Assembly (NCBI RefSeq): GCF_007752345.1 | Contig: NZ_CP036299.1 | Location: forward strand, 2,557,001-2,621,000 | Origin: Planctopirus ephydatiae | GTDB lineage: Bacteria > Planctomycetota > Planctomycetia > Planctomycetales > Planctomycetaceae | Length of the DNA stretch: 64,000 nt | Direction of reading: 5' to 3' | Shown: in pieces, positions 25,882 to 35,760 of the stretch | Numbering within the stretch: position 1 is the stretch's first letter | Layout: the number at the start of each line of letters is the position of its first letter | The notes under the pieces: model-generated | What the model was told of the DNA's origin: nothing | What the model saw: the letters and a program-made list of their open reading frames with translations, nothing else | Databases searched by the model: none | Program-made: the position numbers and the translations under genes

Positions 25882-27816
25882 ATGCTGAGTCATTCGTTTT
25901 TCTGTCGAGTTCTGGGCGTCGCCATGTGGCTGGCTGCAAGTGGTCTGTACCAGTCGTCGCAAAGCGTTGCGAGTGAGCCTGTCCTGGTAAAGCCAACGCA
26001 GGAAAAGCCAGCGGAAGATGCACCAGCGACTTCGGCCACAACGACCATCACTCCTGGCTCAGAAAAAGCAGGTACGGGAACCGCAGGTAACAAAGTTCCG
26101 GAAGCTGAAGTCAAGCCTCTCAAGATTGCTCATTTGAAGATCTCCGGTGCCTTAACTGAGGGAGCACCACTCGAAGGGCTGTTTGGTGAAACTTCAGAAA
26201 CCTTGTTCACTCTCATTGCTCGCCTCGACAAAGCGGCAGCCGACAAAGAAATCCAAACGGTTGTCCTCGAGTTTGGTGACCTTGCTCTCGGTCGCGGCAA
26301 GATCTACGAACTTCGTTCCGCCATTTCCCGCATTCGCGCTGCCGGAAAAGATGTCTGGGCTTATCTTGATTCCGCCGATACCACTGCGTATCTCCTCGCT
26401 TCGGCCTGTGACAAAATCGTGATGCCCGAACCCGCCATGCTCATGATCCCCGGCGTGCGGGCTGAAGTCTGGTTCTACAAAGAGATGCTCTCCAAGCTCG
26501 ATGTAGAGCCCGAAGTGGTGCGGATTGGCGAGTTCAAATCGGCCGGTGAACCTTACACCCGCAAAGATATGAGCCCCGAGTTCAAAAAAGAGATGGATGA
26601 ACTCCTCGACGACGTCTACTCCCAGATTGTGTCAACCATCGCGGAAAGTCGAAAAATTCCCGCAGACAAAGTTCGCGAGTTGATCGACACCGCCGTCTTC
26701 ACCAGCGAAAAAGCCAAAGCCGCCGGTCTTCTGGATGATGTGCAGTACGAATCTGGTCTCTATGAGGCGATCAAAAAGTCTCACAATGTTACTTCCGCGA
26801 AACTGACTCGCAACTATGGTCGTAAGAAGACAGACGCCGACCTTTCTGGCCTGAATGGCATTATTACTTTGATGAATGCACTCTCCGGGCAAACACCCGC
26901 TTCTCGGAAGTCATCGGCACCCAAAGTTGGCATTCTCTATGCCAGTGGCATGATTTCTACCGGCAGCAGCCAGAACAGTCCCCTTTCGGGCGAAGTGCTG
27001 GGCTCAGATACGTTTATTAAGGCTGTTCGCCAATTGCGAGACGACGACACCGTGAAGGCAGTTGTGTTGCGGATTGACAGCCCTGGTGGAAGTGCTCTGG
27101 CCAGTGATCTCATGTGGCACGAACTGGAACTTCTCAAAGCGAAAAAACCACTCGTCGCCAGCATGAGCGATGTCGCCGGCAGCGGCGGTTATTACATCGC
27201 GATGGGAACTCAGAAGATTTACGCTGCCCCCGGAACTGTGACGGGTTCCATCGGTGTCGTCGGTGGCAAGGTGGCACTCGAAAAACTCTACAACAAACTC
27301 GGCATTAACGTCGTTGTTCTCGAGCGCGGCAAAAACAGCGGTGTACTCTCGACCACTACGGGCTTTACGGAGTCTCAGCGAGAAGCGACTCGACTGCTAA
27401 TGAATGAAATTTACGAGCAGTTCACCAGCAAGGCAGCGGCAGGACGAAAAATGGAGGTCGCACAACTGGAAAAGCTGGCCCGCGGCCGGATCTACTCGGG
27501 CAATCGTGCTCTCGAAATCGGCCTCGTGGATGAGATCGGCACTTTGGAAGATGCGATCAAGGGAGCCATCGCCCTCGCCAAGATCGAAAACCCCGCCAAG
27601 CTCGAACGCCTGGAACTCCCCAAACCTGGCAGTCCACTGGAATCGTTGCTGGGCCCCATGGGTGCTGAATCACGTATGGAAGCCCGTCTGGAACAACGTC
27701 TTAAAGATCTGATTCCCACCGCACTTCAACCCGCTCTGCAGGATGAACTGCTCATGCGCATGCTGGCAAATCAACCCGTGCTGACAGTGATGCCCTACCG
27801 TCTCGAACTGAAGTAG
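25882..27816 (+). CDS. sppA: Signal peptide peptidase SppA, long form
   Basis: An exported or membrane-anchored protease of 644 residues that degrades cleaved signal peptides and other short membrane peptides. N-terminal signal/anchor at 1-30, then a proline/threonine-rich linker to about 75, then two tandem crotonase-like domains as in the 67-kDa class. The catalytic lysine is in GEFKSAGEP (Lys219, first domain) and the nucleophile in DVAGSGGYY (Ser434, second domain), as in E. coli SppA (Lys209, Ser409). RIDSPGGSALAS (398-409) is the oxyanion strand. ATG 25882 has AAGGA nine bases before it; upstream starts were rejected. The gene is followed by a peptide ABC transporter, which suggests joint handling of peptides. 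Confidence 0.93.
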   Translation: MLSHSFFCRVLGVAMWLAASGLYQSSQSVASEPVLVKPTQEKPAEDAPATSATTTITPGSEKAGTGTAGNKVPEAEVKPLKIAHLKISGALTEGAPLEGLFGETSETLFTLIARLDKAAADKEIQTVVLEFGDLALGRGKIYELRSAISRIRAAGKDVWAYLDSADTTAYLLASACDKIVMPEPAMLMIPGVRAEVWFYKEMLSKLDVEPEVVRIGEFKSAGEPYTRKDMSPEFKKEMDELLDDVYSQIVSTIAESRKIPADKVRELIDTAVFTSEKAKAAGLLDDVQYESGLYEAIKKSHNVTSAKLTRNYGRKKTDADLSGLNGIITLMNALSGQTPASRKSSAPKVGILYASGMISTGSSQNSPLSGEVLGSDTFIKAVRQLRDDDTVKAVVLRIDSPGGSALASDLMWHELELLKAKKPLVASMSDVAGSGGYYIAMGTQKIYAAPGTVTGSIGVVGGKVALEKLYNKLGINVVVLERGKNSGVLSTTTGFTESQREATRLLMNEIYEQFTSKAAAGRKMEVAQLEKLARGRIYSGNRALEIGLVDEIGTLEDAIKGAIALAKIENPAKLERLELPKPGSPLESLLGPMGAESRMEARLEQRLKDLIPTALQPALQDELLMRMLANQPVLTVMPYRLELK

Positions 27817-27950
27817 TCGTCCAGAAATTCAGCCGAGGGCAGACCGGTTTCCCTGTGAATGACTCATCATTCACAGGCGAGTCTGGTACGGCACAGTTCA
27901 TTCGGCACAGTTCATTATTGTTCAGAAGACTCTTGCGAAAGATTGGTGAT

Positions 27951-30596
27951 ATGCGGAGATCCGCACGAAGGATTTCTTTCAGTGGGTTGGCAATGGTCGG
28001 CCTGCTTGTCGGAACTCAGGGATGTTTCATCACATCATCTCCACCTGTTGCGAATCAGGGCGGGGGAGATGCAGCAGCCGAAAAACTCACCGCGGCAGCT
28101 CTCAAGATGGAACAGGCCGCTGATCGACTCGCTGCCGCAGCCGAACGATTGTCGAAGCTCGAAGTGAGGGTGGCTTCCGGGACAGGCTCCGCTCCTGCAG
28201 AAGTGAGCACAGAAGTCAAACCTCTCGTATCCGAGGCTGATCCAGGCAAAGCTGCAACCTCTGCCGAAGCCAAACTGATCCGCGAAGTTGATGAGCTCTA
28301 CGCCAAATACCCCGATGTCCCTCGAGTCGAAATCCTGAAAGAACTCGATGGCATCGAAATTCCTCGTGTCAAAGCCGGCAGCGGCAAAACGCTGGAATTG
28401 GGTGCAGGCATACCAGTGGACGTCGGGAACCCGCACGCGGCGAGCAAACCCAGCCAACCGGTCAAGGGTGATCAGGTCATTGTGCGGTTCAATTCCGAGC
28501 CCAAATCGTTGAACCCCGTCATCGAACAGTCAGCAGTCCAAACCTACATGGGCCAATACATTCAGGAAGCTCTGGCGCGGCAGGACAATGAGACCTTCGA
28601 GTTCGTGCCTCACCTCGCCACAAAATGGATCATCGAAGATTCCGTCAAGCTCTCGCCTGATTATCCCGGTAAGAAATATCGCCTCATCCTGAGTGACGGC
28701 AGCCCGCTTCCCTCAGCTGAAATCGAGTATCTGGCACCTGTCAAGAAGGAATCGAAAGGCGAACCCGAAGTCATGAAGATCGTTGTCAAAACGGTCAATG
28801 AGGAAGGTCAGGCGATTGCCAAAGGCTGGGTTGGCCTTTTCCCCATCGGCAAGATTCTGGGAGCGCCAACTACTGGCTATCACAACTGGAGCAATGAACA
28901 AGGCGAACTCGTCATCAGCGGGATCATTCCCGGCAAGTACCGCGTCCTGACGGGGAGCGAGATTTATGGAAAAGTGAAGCCGCTAGCCGATGGAGCTATC
29001 GAAGTCACTCCGCTTTCCGAAGAGAATCCGCTCAAGCAGGCACTTCCACCCGGCCAGACATCGCTCGTTCTCAAAGCCGATGAATACCAGGATATTCAGC
29101 GCGAGACGTGGATGACGTTTTATCTCGATCCCCGAGCCAAATGGTCTGATGGCACTCCCTTTACGAGTACCGATCTCAAGTTTGCCTTTGCAGTCTTGAA
29201 CAACAACACGGTTGATTGCGATGCCGTTCGTACCTATTACTCAGATCTCACAGATCTGGATGCCCTTTCGCCGCTGGTCGTGCGCATGCGGTATCGGCAG
29301 CAATATTTCAAAGCCTTTGAGTTTGGTGCTGGCATTGGCCTCTACACCCCTCCTTTTGAGTTCTTCAAGAATCGACTGAAAACGCAGACCACCGAACCTG
29401 CGATCACAGGCTACGAACTGACTCTCGATCGACTCACTGAAGCGGAAGAAGATGCTCAGAAAAAGGTGAGTGCGCACGGAAAACGGTTCGGAAAATTCTT
29501 TAATCTCGACACGGCCTACAACCAGACGCCTCTGGGAACTGGCCCTTACATGGTCGAAAGCTGGAAGAAGACCGATCGCGTCATTCTCAGCAGAAATGAC
29601 AGCTACTGGCTGCCCGAACGCAGTGGTTACCTTGATAAGCTGATCTTCCGTTTTCTTCCCGATAATACGACCGCGCTGCAATCGTTGCGTGCCGGTGAAA
29701 TTGATTTCAATTACCGGATGGATCCCGAGCAATTCACCAAGGATTTGGCTGGTCCGCCCGATTGGTTCAAAGACAAGTTCATCAAAGCTGATTGGTACAC
29801 CCCCAACTACGGTTATTACTGCTGGAATCTCAACCGGCCCTACTTCAAAGACCAGCGTGTGCGCATGGCTCTGGCTATGCTGTTCGAGAAAGAAGCGTTC
29901 CTGAAAAACAAGATGTACAATCTGGGAACGATGGTCAGTGGCAGCCAGTACTACTTTGGTCCCGGCTATGACCACTCGGTCAAATCGGTCGATTACAGTC
30001 CTGAAACGGCTCGCGATCTCCTCGCGACCGCTGGGTGGATCGATACAAATCGGGATGGCATTCTTGACCGAGACGGTGTGAAACTCAGCTTCGAAGCTCT
30101 GATCCCGCCTGGCAATCCCGTGATTGACGACCGCACAGCTCTGCTGCAGAAAACACTGAAGCAGGTCGGGGTCGACATGCAGATTTCCCGCATGGAATGG
30201 GCGGCTTTTGTCGAGCGACTCAAAGCCAAGGATTTCGATGTTGTCACCCTCTCGTGGGCCATGCCTGTTGAGAGTGATCCCTTCCAGCTCTGGCACAGTT
30301 CGGGAGCTACGCCTGAATCGCGAGGCAGTAATGCGGGATCTTTTGCGAACAATCTGGCCGATGAACTGATCGAGAAAATTCGAGTCACGCTTGAACCCGA
30401 TAAGCGGGCGCTTCTGAACTATTCACTCCATCGACTGCTCGATGCCCAGCAGCCCTATTTGTTCCTTTATTGCTCAAAAGACCTGGGGGCGTATCACAAA
30501 CGCTTCCGGGGGGTGAAGTGGTATCGTCTGCGGCCCGGTTTTGATCTGGCTGAGTGGTATGTCCCCAAGGATGAGCAGGTTCATAAGTCGGAATAA
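27951..30596 (+). CDS. Peptide ABC transporter substrate-binding lipoprotein (SBP_bac_5) with inserts
   Basis: An extracytoplasmic peptide-binding protein of 881 residues. Residues 1-25 form a lipoprotein signal (GLLVGTQGC, lipidated Cys25). An alanine-rich coiled coil follows (about 40-75, LTAAALKMEQAADRLAAAAE). The SBP_bac_5 fold starts near 165 (VIVRFNSEPKSLNPVIEQSA) and continues to the end, with NQTPLGTGPYMVESWKKTDR as the family signature. An extra beta domain at about 255-320 (KIVVKTVNEEGQAIAKGWVG onward to IIPGKYRV) resembles a carboxypeptidase-regulatory or SpaA-like Ig fold. Typical members are about 500-600 residues, so this one is clearly enlarged. ATG 27951; 78 bases separate it from the first permease gene. 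Confidence 0.9.
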   Translation: MRRSARRISFSGLAMVGLLVGTQGCFITSSPPVANQGGGDAAAEKLTAAALKMEQAADRLAAAAERLSKLEVRVASGTGSAPAEVSTEVKPLVSEADPGKAATSAEAKLIREVDELYAKYPDVPRVEILKELDGIEIPRVKAGSGKTLELGAGIPVDVGNPHAASKPSQPVKGDQVIVRFNSEPKSLNPVIEQSAVQTYMGQYIQEALARQDNETFEFVPHLATKWIIEDSVKLSPDYPGKKYRLILSDGSPLPSAEIEYLAPVKKESKGEPEVMKIVVKTVNEEGQAIAKGWVGLFPIGKILGAPTTGYHNWSNEQGELVISGIIPGKYRVLTGSEIYGKVKPLADGAIEVTPLSEENPLKQALPPGQTSLVLKADEYQDIQRETWMTFYLDPRAKWSDGTPFTSTDLKFAFAVLNNNTVDCDAVRTYYSDLTDLDALSPLVVRMRYRQQYFKAFEFGAGIGLYTPPFEFFKNRLKTQTTEPAITGYELTLDRLTEAEEDAQKKVSAHGKRFGKFFNLDTAYNQTPLGTGPYMVESWKKTDRVILSRNDSYWLPERSGYLDKLIFRFLPDNTTALQSLRAGEIDFNYRMDPEQFTKDLAGPPDWFKDKFIKADWYTPNYGYYCWNLNRPYFKDQRVRMALAMLFEKEAFLKNKMYNLGTMVSGSQYYFGPGYDHSVKSVDYSPETARDLLATAGWIDTNRDGILDRDGVKLSFEALIPPGNPVIDDRTALLQKTLKQVGVDMQISRMEWAAFVERLKAKDFDVVTLSWAMPVESDPFQLWHSSGATPESRGSNAGSFANNLADELIEKIRVTLEPDKRALLNYSLHRLLDAQQPYLFLYCSKDLGAYHKRFRGVKWYRLRPGFDLAEWYVPKDEQVHKSE

Positions 30597-30673
30597 TACG
30601 GGAATCGTGAAGCTTTCAGGACGACTTGCTGAGGCACTGAATCCATAGCCCGACCATCTGATGTGTGGAATGC

Positions 30674-31678
30674 ATGGCGACGTATATCTTTCGACGACTG
30701 CTGCTGATGATTCCGACATTGTTCGGAATTCTCGTGCTGTCATTCATCGTCATTAAATCCACACCTGGCGATCCTGCCTCTGGTCGTTTTGGTGGTGCTG
30801 CCTCAGCGCAAGGCGGAATGAATGCCGAGCGTGGGACTGAGGACGCGGAAAAAGCCTTCCGTAAGAACTTCAAACTGGATGAACCGCTGTATGTCCAGTT
30901 TTTCTGGTTTGTGGGCCGCATCTTCCGTGGCGAGATGATTTATTACACCAAGCAAGGCTCCATCTGGCCTGATCTCATCCCGGCAATGAAGATCACACTC
31001 ATGATCAACTCGATCGTGTTCTTGCTGGTCTATCTCCTGGCAATTCCCATGGGGATCTTCAGTGCCACCGCCCCTCACAGCACGGGCGATCGAATCATGA
31101 CGCTCACTCTGTTTGTGCTCTACAGCCTCCCGTCCTTCTGGGTGGCGGAAATGCTGCGGCTGGGAGTGCTCGAATCGAATTTAGGCCTCCCAGTCAGCGG
31201 ATTGCAGAGCCCCAATGCCGATCGATTGAGTCTGCTCCCCTGGCTTTGGGACTACACACTGCATCTGGTGCTCCCGATACTTTGTATGACCTACGCGTCG
31301 TTGGCCTACATCAGTCGACAAATGCGGGCCGGCATGCTTGAAGTCGTCCGGCAGGATTACATTCGCACAGCCAAAGCCAAAGGCTGTAGCCCCGCGCGAG
31401 TCATCTGGGTGCATGCCCTGCGCAACAGCCTCTTTCCCATCATCACGTTATTCGCTTCACTTCTTCCCGCTCTGATTGGCGGCAGTGTCATCATCGAGTA
31501 CATCTTCAACATTCCCGGCATGGGCAAACTCACCATCGACAGTGTGTTTTCGCGTGAGTACGACATGATTCTCGTCACGATGATGCTTTCAGCAGTCTTG
31601 ACGCTCCTTGGAATTCTGATTTCCGACATCATGTACGTTCTGGTCGATCCCCGCGTCTCGTTCGAAAGCAAGAACTGA
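30674..31678 (+). CDS. Peptide ABC transporter permease, DppB/OppB type
   Basis: Inner-membrane permease of 334 residues with six helices. The N-terminus MATYIFRRLLLMIPTLFGIL is the usual DppB start. The EAA loop that contacts the ATPase reads AKGCSPARVIWVHALRNSLF. GSVIIEYIFNIPGMGKL is the conserved segment before the last helix. A loop at about 35-75 is longer than usual, glycine- and alanine-rich (GRFGGAASAQGGMNAERGTE). Start ATG 30674; a GTG three codons earlier is possible. Its TGA overlaps the ATG of the next permease by one base, so the two are translationally coupled. Confidence 0.92.
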   Translation: MATYIFRRLLLMIPTLFGILVLSFIVIKSTPGDPASGRFGGAASAQGGMNAERGTEDAEKAFRKNFKLDEPLYVQFFWFVGRIFRGEMIYYTKQGSIWPDLIPAMKITLMINSIVFLLVYLLAIPMGIFSATAPHSTGDRIMTLTLFVLYSLPSFWVAEMLRLGVLESNLGLPVSGLQSPNADRLSLLPWLWDYTLHLVLPILCMTYASLAYISRQMRAGMLEVVRQDYIRTAKAKGCSPARVIWVHALRNSLFPIITLFASLLPALIGGSVIIEYIFNIPGMGKLTIDSVFSREYDMILVTMMLSAVLTLLGILISDIMYVLVDPRVSFESKN

Positions 31679-33408
31679 TGGCTGCGGATCGCCCATTCGA
31701 CACGACAACGCCTTCATCGTCTCAGCTGACCGGGCCAACGGCAGCGAGTGGAGCCTCTCCAGTCGCTGCTGGTGAGAAGGTGGCCTCACCTCTCAGTACG
31801 AGTTCAACCTCGTCTACGGGTGTTCAAACCTCTCGCAGTGAACAGTCGCAGGCCGCTCAGATCTGGCGCGAGTTCAAGAAACGAAAACTCGCTGTCTGTG
31901 CTGCCATTCTGATGATCGTCGAGATCATGATTGCGGTCTTTGCACCGTTCATTGCGAATGACAGGCCGATGGCCTTTCGCGGCGTGAACCGCTTCGAATT
32001 TCAGCAGTTGATTCAGACTGTGGAATCTCTGATGGCAATGGCCAATGGTGAAAGTCGCCAGGAAAGTGGGGCGGCAAAAAAGGTCTATCCAGTTCTGGAA
32101 AAGGCCCGGTCACTGCTGGAAACAGCCGCTGCAGAGATCGATGTCTCCACATCCAACGGCAGCGAATCTCACCAGCAATTTGAGGGTTTGATCCGACGAA
32201 TTCAGGATATGCAGAAACCCCTCGGCTCGTTTCCCGACCAGACCTCGGCGTTGCCGCCAGAACTGATTCAGGGAATTCAGGCACTTCTTAAAGATGTCAA
32301 AACGCTGAAGAAAAGCGAATTGCCTCCACTTCTTTCCCGCTGGTACTTTCCGGCTCTCGTACAACTCAATGGAATCGACTTCTGGTTTATTGCCGCTGCC
32401 ATTTTCTGGCCTGTCTGGTGGTTGACCACGCGCCTGTGGACGTTTGCTTATCGACAACCCCGCTGGCTACAACTGCTCGTTCTGGCTGGCGTTCCCACAC
32501 TGGCTGCAGGCATTTGGGTCGAAATCAACCCCTCTCGACTCGATCAGACCAATTACAAGCAAGGTGTGCTGACGGCCTACGACTTCTCCCGCACAGCCCC
32601 AGTGATCTTCGATGTCGTCGTCTGGCCGCTCGTCCCTTTCGGCATCGATGAGTACGACACGACCAATCAGACACAGCCGCCGGCCTTTTCGCTCAAGGAA
32701 CCGCAAAAACTTGCTACGCCGTGGGATCGCCCACACTGGCTGGGGACAAATCACAATGGTGTCGATCTCCTGACACTTCTCATCTGGGGAGCACGCATCA
32801 GCCTTTCGGTAGGTCTGGTCGCGGTATTGATCTACATGTCGATCGGGATTGTGCTCGGTGCGCTGGCGGGCTACTTCCGCGGTTGGGTCGATATTCTGAT
32901 CTCACGCCTGATTGAAGTCGTCATCTGCTTCCCGACGTTATTCCTCGTGCTGACGATTGTGGCCCTCCTCAAGCCCAGCCTGATCAATATCATGATTGTC
33001 ATCGGCTTGACCGGCTGGACAGGTGTGGCCCGGTTGGTTCGCAGCGAGTTTTTGCGGCTGGTGAATCAGGAATTTGTGCTGGCTGGCAAGTCGATTGGCT
33101 TTTCCTCCACGCGGCTCATTTTCCGCCATATCCTCCCGAATGCCCTGGCACCTGTGGTGGTGGCGGCCACATTTGGCATTGCGGGCGCCATCCTGCTCGA
33201 AAGCTCACTGTCATTTTTAGGGCTGGGTGTCCGTGTTCCCACACCGTCTTGGGGCACAATTCTCAGTGAAGGCCGCACTCGCCTGCTCCAGGCTCCCTGG
33301 CAGATGACTTACCCCGGATTCGCCATTTTTATCACCGTCACTTGTTACAACCTGATTGGAGAGGCGCTGCGGGATGCGGCTGATCCAAGACTTCGCGGCA
33401 CACGATAA
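31678..33408 (+). CDS. Peptide ABC transporter permease, DppC/OppC type, with a long insertion
   Basis: A protein of 576 residues, nearly double the usual 280-310. Residues 1-60 are serine/threonine/alanine-rich and disordered. TM1 lies at 71-94 (KLAVCAAILMIVEIMIAVFA). The normal DppC region resumes at HWLGTNHNGVDLLTLLIWG (353-370) and includes the EAA loop GKSIGFSSTRLIFRHILPNA and SSLSFLGLGVRVPTPSWG. Between them about 260 residues are inserted: a helical soluble part (105-215) and two extra membrane helices (about 233-255 and 263-283). The insertion faces outside by topology. No DppD/DppF ATPase gene follows; they must be encoded elsewhere. Confidence 0.9.
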   Translation: MAADRPFDTTTPSSSQLTGPTAASGASPVAAGEKVASPLSTSSTSSTGVQTSRSEQSQAAQIWREFKKRKLAVCAAILMIVEIMIAVFAPFIANDRPMAFRGVNRFEFQQLIQTVESLMAMANGESRQESGAAKKVYPVLEKARSLLETAAAEIDVSTSNGSESHQQFEGLIRRIQDMQKPLGSFPDQTSALPPELIQGIQALLKDVKTLKKSELPPLLSRWYFPALVQLNGIDFWFIAAAIFWPVWWLTTRLWTFAYRQPRWLQLLVLAGVPTLAAGIWVEINPSRLDQTNYKQGVLTAYDFSRTAPVIFDVVVWPLVPFGIDEYDTTNQTQPPAFSLKEPQKLATPWDRPHWLGTNHNGVDLLTLLIWGARISLSVGLVAVLIYMSIGIVLGALAGYFRGWVDILISRLIEVVICFPTLFLVLTIVALLKPSLINIMIVIGLTGWTGVARLVRSEFLRLVNQEFVLAGKSIGFSSTRLIFRHILPNALAPVVVAATFGIAGAILLESSLSFLGLGVRVPTPSWGTILSEGRTRLLQAPWQMTYPGFAIFITVTCYNLIGEALRDAADPRLRGTR

Positions 33409-33802
33409 CCTCTTGTCTAGAATGATGTTGCGTTGTTCATCTTTCGCCTGTGAGTGGGCGGTTTTTGCAGGAATTGACCTCCTGATAACGCTCCATCGAT
33501 TTGTCTCACGAACCCGCCCAGCGTCCCAGGTGTCCGCTTCTCCAGTGGATAAAGAACTCAGATCGAAAGTCCGAGAGTTCTCAAGGTGCTGGTTTTCGCG
33601 TTGCGAATTGCGTAAAATCCTGCGTCAACACATTTTTCTCTTTCACATCGAGTCGTGACGAAAGAGAGAATAAAGTGCCTTGCGACCAGAAACTGCCAAA
33701 ACAGAGAGTTGGCCGCGAACGACCAAGGGATCGATCAAGGGGTTTGCACCGCCCCAATTTTTGAACTGGTGCCTGACTGAATTCTCAAGAAGGAACGACA
33801 TC
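33409..33802 (+). other. Intergenic region and ilvB leader, 394 bases
   Basis: Holds a weak terminator (33444-33466) and the 5' leader of ilvB. TAAAAT at 33613-33618 could be a -10 element, without a good -35. Short open frames in the leader show no run of leucine, valine or isoleucine codons, so I see no sign of classical attenuation. Confidence 0.4.
33444..33466 (+). terminator. Weak intrinsic terminator after the permease genes
   Basis: A short stem (33444-33449 with 33456-33461, four G-C pairs flanked by G-U pairs, 6-base loop) followed by TTTTT. It begins 36 bases after the second permease stop. Confidence 0.4.
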
Positions 33803-35584
33803 GTGGCGATCGTCGAGCGACCGCAGACCAAAACGCAAACCATCAACGGCGCGGAAATTCTGGTGCGGGGGCTAATTCGTCAGGGTGTAGACGTCATTTT
33901 CGCCTACCCTGGTGGATGTAGTATGCCGCTGCACCAGGCACTGACCTTCCACCCGGACGAGATCCGCACGATCCTCCCGCGTCATGAACAGGGTGGCGGA
34001 TTCGCCGCACAGGGTGTGGCCCGCACAACCGGTGAAGTCGGCGTGTGTATGGCGACCAGTGGCCCCGGTGCCACGAATCTCGTCACCGCAATCGCTGATG
34101 CCAAGATGGATAGTATTCCGCTGGTGGCCATTACTGGTCAAGTTCCCACCACAGTTATCGGCACCGATGCTTTTCAAGAAACACCGATTGTCGAGATCTG
34201 TCGCGCGATCACCAAGGCCCATTACCTGATCACCGATGTGCGCGATACTGCACGCATCGTTAAAGAGGCCTTCTATATCGCCCGCACCGGGCGACCAGGC
34301 CCTGTGCTCATCGACTTCCCGAAGAACGTGCAGCTCGCCACGGTTGAGGAAGAGATCGATCTCGATCCCCCGATGAATCTGCCCGGTTACCATCCGGAGA
34401 TTCGCAAACCGACCTCGACTCAGATTCGCGAAATTCTGGCGGCAATCCGCGAATCCAAGAAGCCAATTTTTTACATCGGTGGTGGTGTCGTTCAATCGGA
34501 TGCATCCGAAGAGTTCACCAAGTTCGCTCTCAAGACGGGCATCCCGGTCGCCACGACTGTGATGGGGATCGGGGCTTTCCCGGGTGATCATCCGCAGTCG
34601 CTGCACATGCTCGGCATGCATGGTACGGCCTACTCGAATATGGCCATCGCTGAAGCCGACCTGCTCATTGCTCTGGGTGTACGTTTCGATGATCGCGTCA
34701 CAGGGAAACTCGACGAGTTCGCCAAGCATGGCCGCATCATCCACGTCGATATCGATCCTTCGGAACTTCACAAGAACAAAAAAGCTCACATCCCGATTGT
34801 TGGGAACGTGAAGGATGTTCTCCATGGGCTAAATGCTCTGGTGAGCGATGATGACATTCCTGAGATGGATGCCTGGTGGCGGCAACTCAATGAATGGCGC
34901 GACAAATATCCTTTGAAATACCGCGATTCGGGAGACTTTATCATCCCGCAGTACGCGATTGACGAGCTCTGGCGACAGACCAAAGATCGCGATGCTTACG
35001 TCAGTGTGGGGGTGGGTCAGCACCAGATGTTTGCAGCTCAGTTCTACAAGTTCAGCAAGCCTCGCCGCTGGCTGAGCAGCTCGGGACTGGGAACGATGGG
35101 TTTCGGTTTGCCAGCCGCCATGGGTGTTCAGGCCGCCTTCCCCGATGCTTTGAGTATTGATATCGATGGTGATGGCTGCATGCTCATGAATGTTCAGGAG
35201 CTGGCCACTCTTGCCTGCGAAAAACTCCCCGTGAAAATTCTCCTGTTGAACAATCAGCACCTGGGGATGGTGGTTCAGTGGGAAGATCGCTTCCATGAAG
35301 GGAATCGGGCACACACCTATCTGGGGCCGATCGATCACCCGGAAGCCGTAGGCGCCGGGGATGGAACTCACTACGAAGAGACCTATCCAAACTTTGTGCA
35401 GATCGCCAAAGGCTTTGGTGTCGAAGCGAGTCAGGTGCGGAGTAAGAAGGAGTTCCCGGCAGCGGTTGCCAAAATGCTGGCTTACCCGGGGCCCTACCTA
35501 CTCGATGTGCTGACACCGTACCAGGAACATGTTCTGCCCATGATCCCCAGTGGGAAAACGGTGAAAGATATCATCCTCGAGTAG
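33803..35584 (+). CDS. ilvB: Acetolactate synthase, catalytic subunit
   Basis: ThDP- and FAD-dependent enzyme joining two pyruvates, or pyruvate and 2-oxobutyrate, in branched-chain amino acid synthesis. It has 594 residues: the N-terminal ThDP pyrimidine domain with [15 protein letters not shown] (33-47) and the catalytic glutamate in [13 protein letters not shown] (Glu62), a central FAD domain, and a C-terminal ThDP-binding domain with [16 protein letters not shown] and [16 protein letters not shown] ending in NN. The start is GTG 33803 with AAGGA nine bases upstream. The frame is open for 41 more codons, but those residues look non-coding. The regulatory subunit gene ilvN does not follow; a terminator does. 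Confidence 0.94.
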   Translation: MAIVERPQTKTQTINGAEILVRGLIRQGVDVIFAYPGGCSMPLHQALTFHPDEIRTILPRHEQGGGFAAQGVARTTGEVGVCMATSGPGATNLVTAIADAKMDSIPLVAITGQVPTTVIGTDAFQETPIVEICRAITKAHYLITDVRDTARIVKEAFYIARTGRPGPVLIDFPKNVQLATVEEEIDLDPPMNLPGYHPEIRKPTSTQIREILAAIRESKKPIFYIGGGVVQSDASEEFTKFALKTGIPVATTVMGIGAFPGDHPQSLHMLGMHGTAYSNMAIAEADLLIALGVRFDDRVTGKLDEFAKHGRIIHVDIDPSELHKNKKAHIPIVGNVKDVLHGLNALVSDDDIPEMDAWWRQLNEWRDKYPLKYRDSGDFIIPQYAIDELWRQTKDRDAYVSVGVGQHQMFAAQFYKFSKPRRWLSSSGLGTMGFGLPAAMGVQAAFPDALSIDIDGDGCMLMNVQELATLACEKLPVKILLLNNQHLGMVVQWEDRFHEGNRAHTYLGPIDHPEAVGAGDGTHYEETYPNFVQIAKGFGVEASQVRSKKEFPAAVAKMLAYPGPYLLDVLTPYQEHVLPMIPSGKTVKDIILE

Positions 35585-35615
35585 TTCAGTTCTTTGAGGA
35601 TGTCTTGTGAAAAAG

Positions 35616-35654
35616 AGAACCCCATACCGACTTAAGGCGTGGGGTTCTTGTTTT
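35616..35654 (+). terminator. Intrinsic terminator of ilvB
   Basis: A 9-bp stem (35616-35624 with 35640-35648, arms agaacccca/tggggttct) around a loop of about 15 bases that can add two further pairs, followed by TGTTTT. It starts 32 bases after the ilvB stop. Confidence 0.85.
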
Positions 35655-35760
35655 ACTCAACCCAAGCGGTTTCGTTTCTCCGGCAGTCAAGCTCGTTGAA
35701 ACTCTCGTCGCCAAAGTTCAACTGGATCATAAGTCGCTGGCTCACTACCATTCATGAAAT

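Noticed and set aside
29241-30296. 351-codon open frame on the minus strand
   Set aside because: It lies wholly inside the substrate-binding protein gene, which is well supported; antisense frames this long are common opposite GC-rich coding DNA.
33680-33802. Longer form of ilvB starting at 33680
   Set aside because: The 41 extra residues look non-coding, and GTG 33803 has a good ribosome binding site and matches the family N-terminus.
33872-34825. 317-codon open frame on the minus strand
   Set aside because: It is antisense to ilvB, whose motifs are complete; its protein has no recognisable features.
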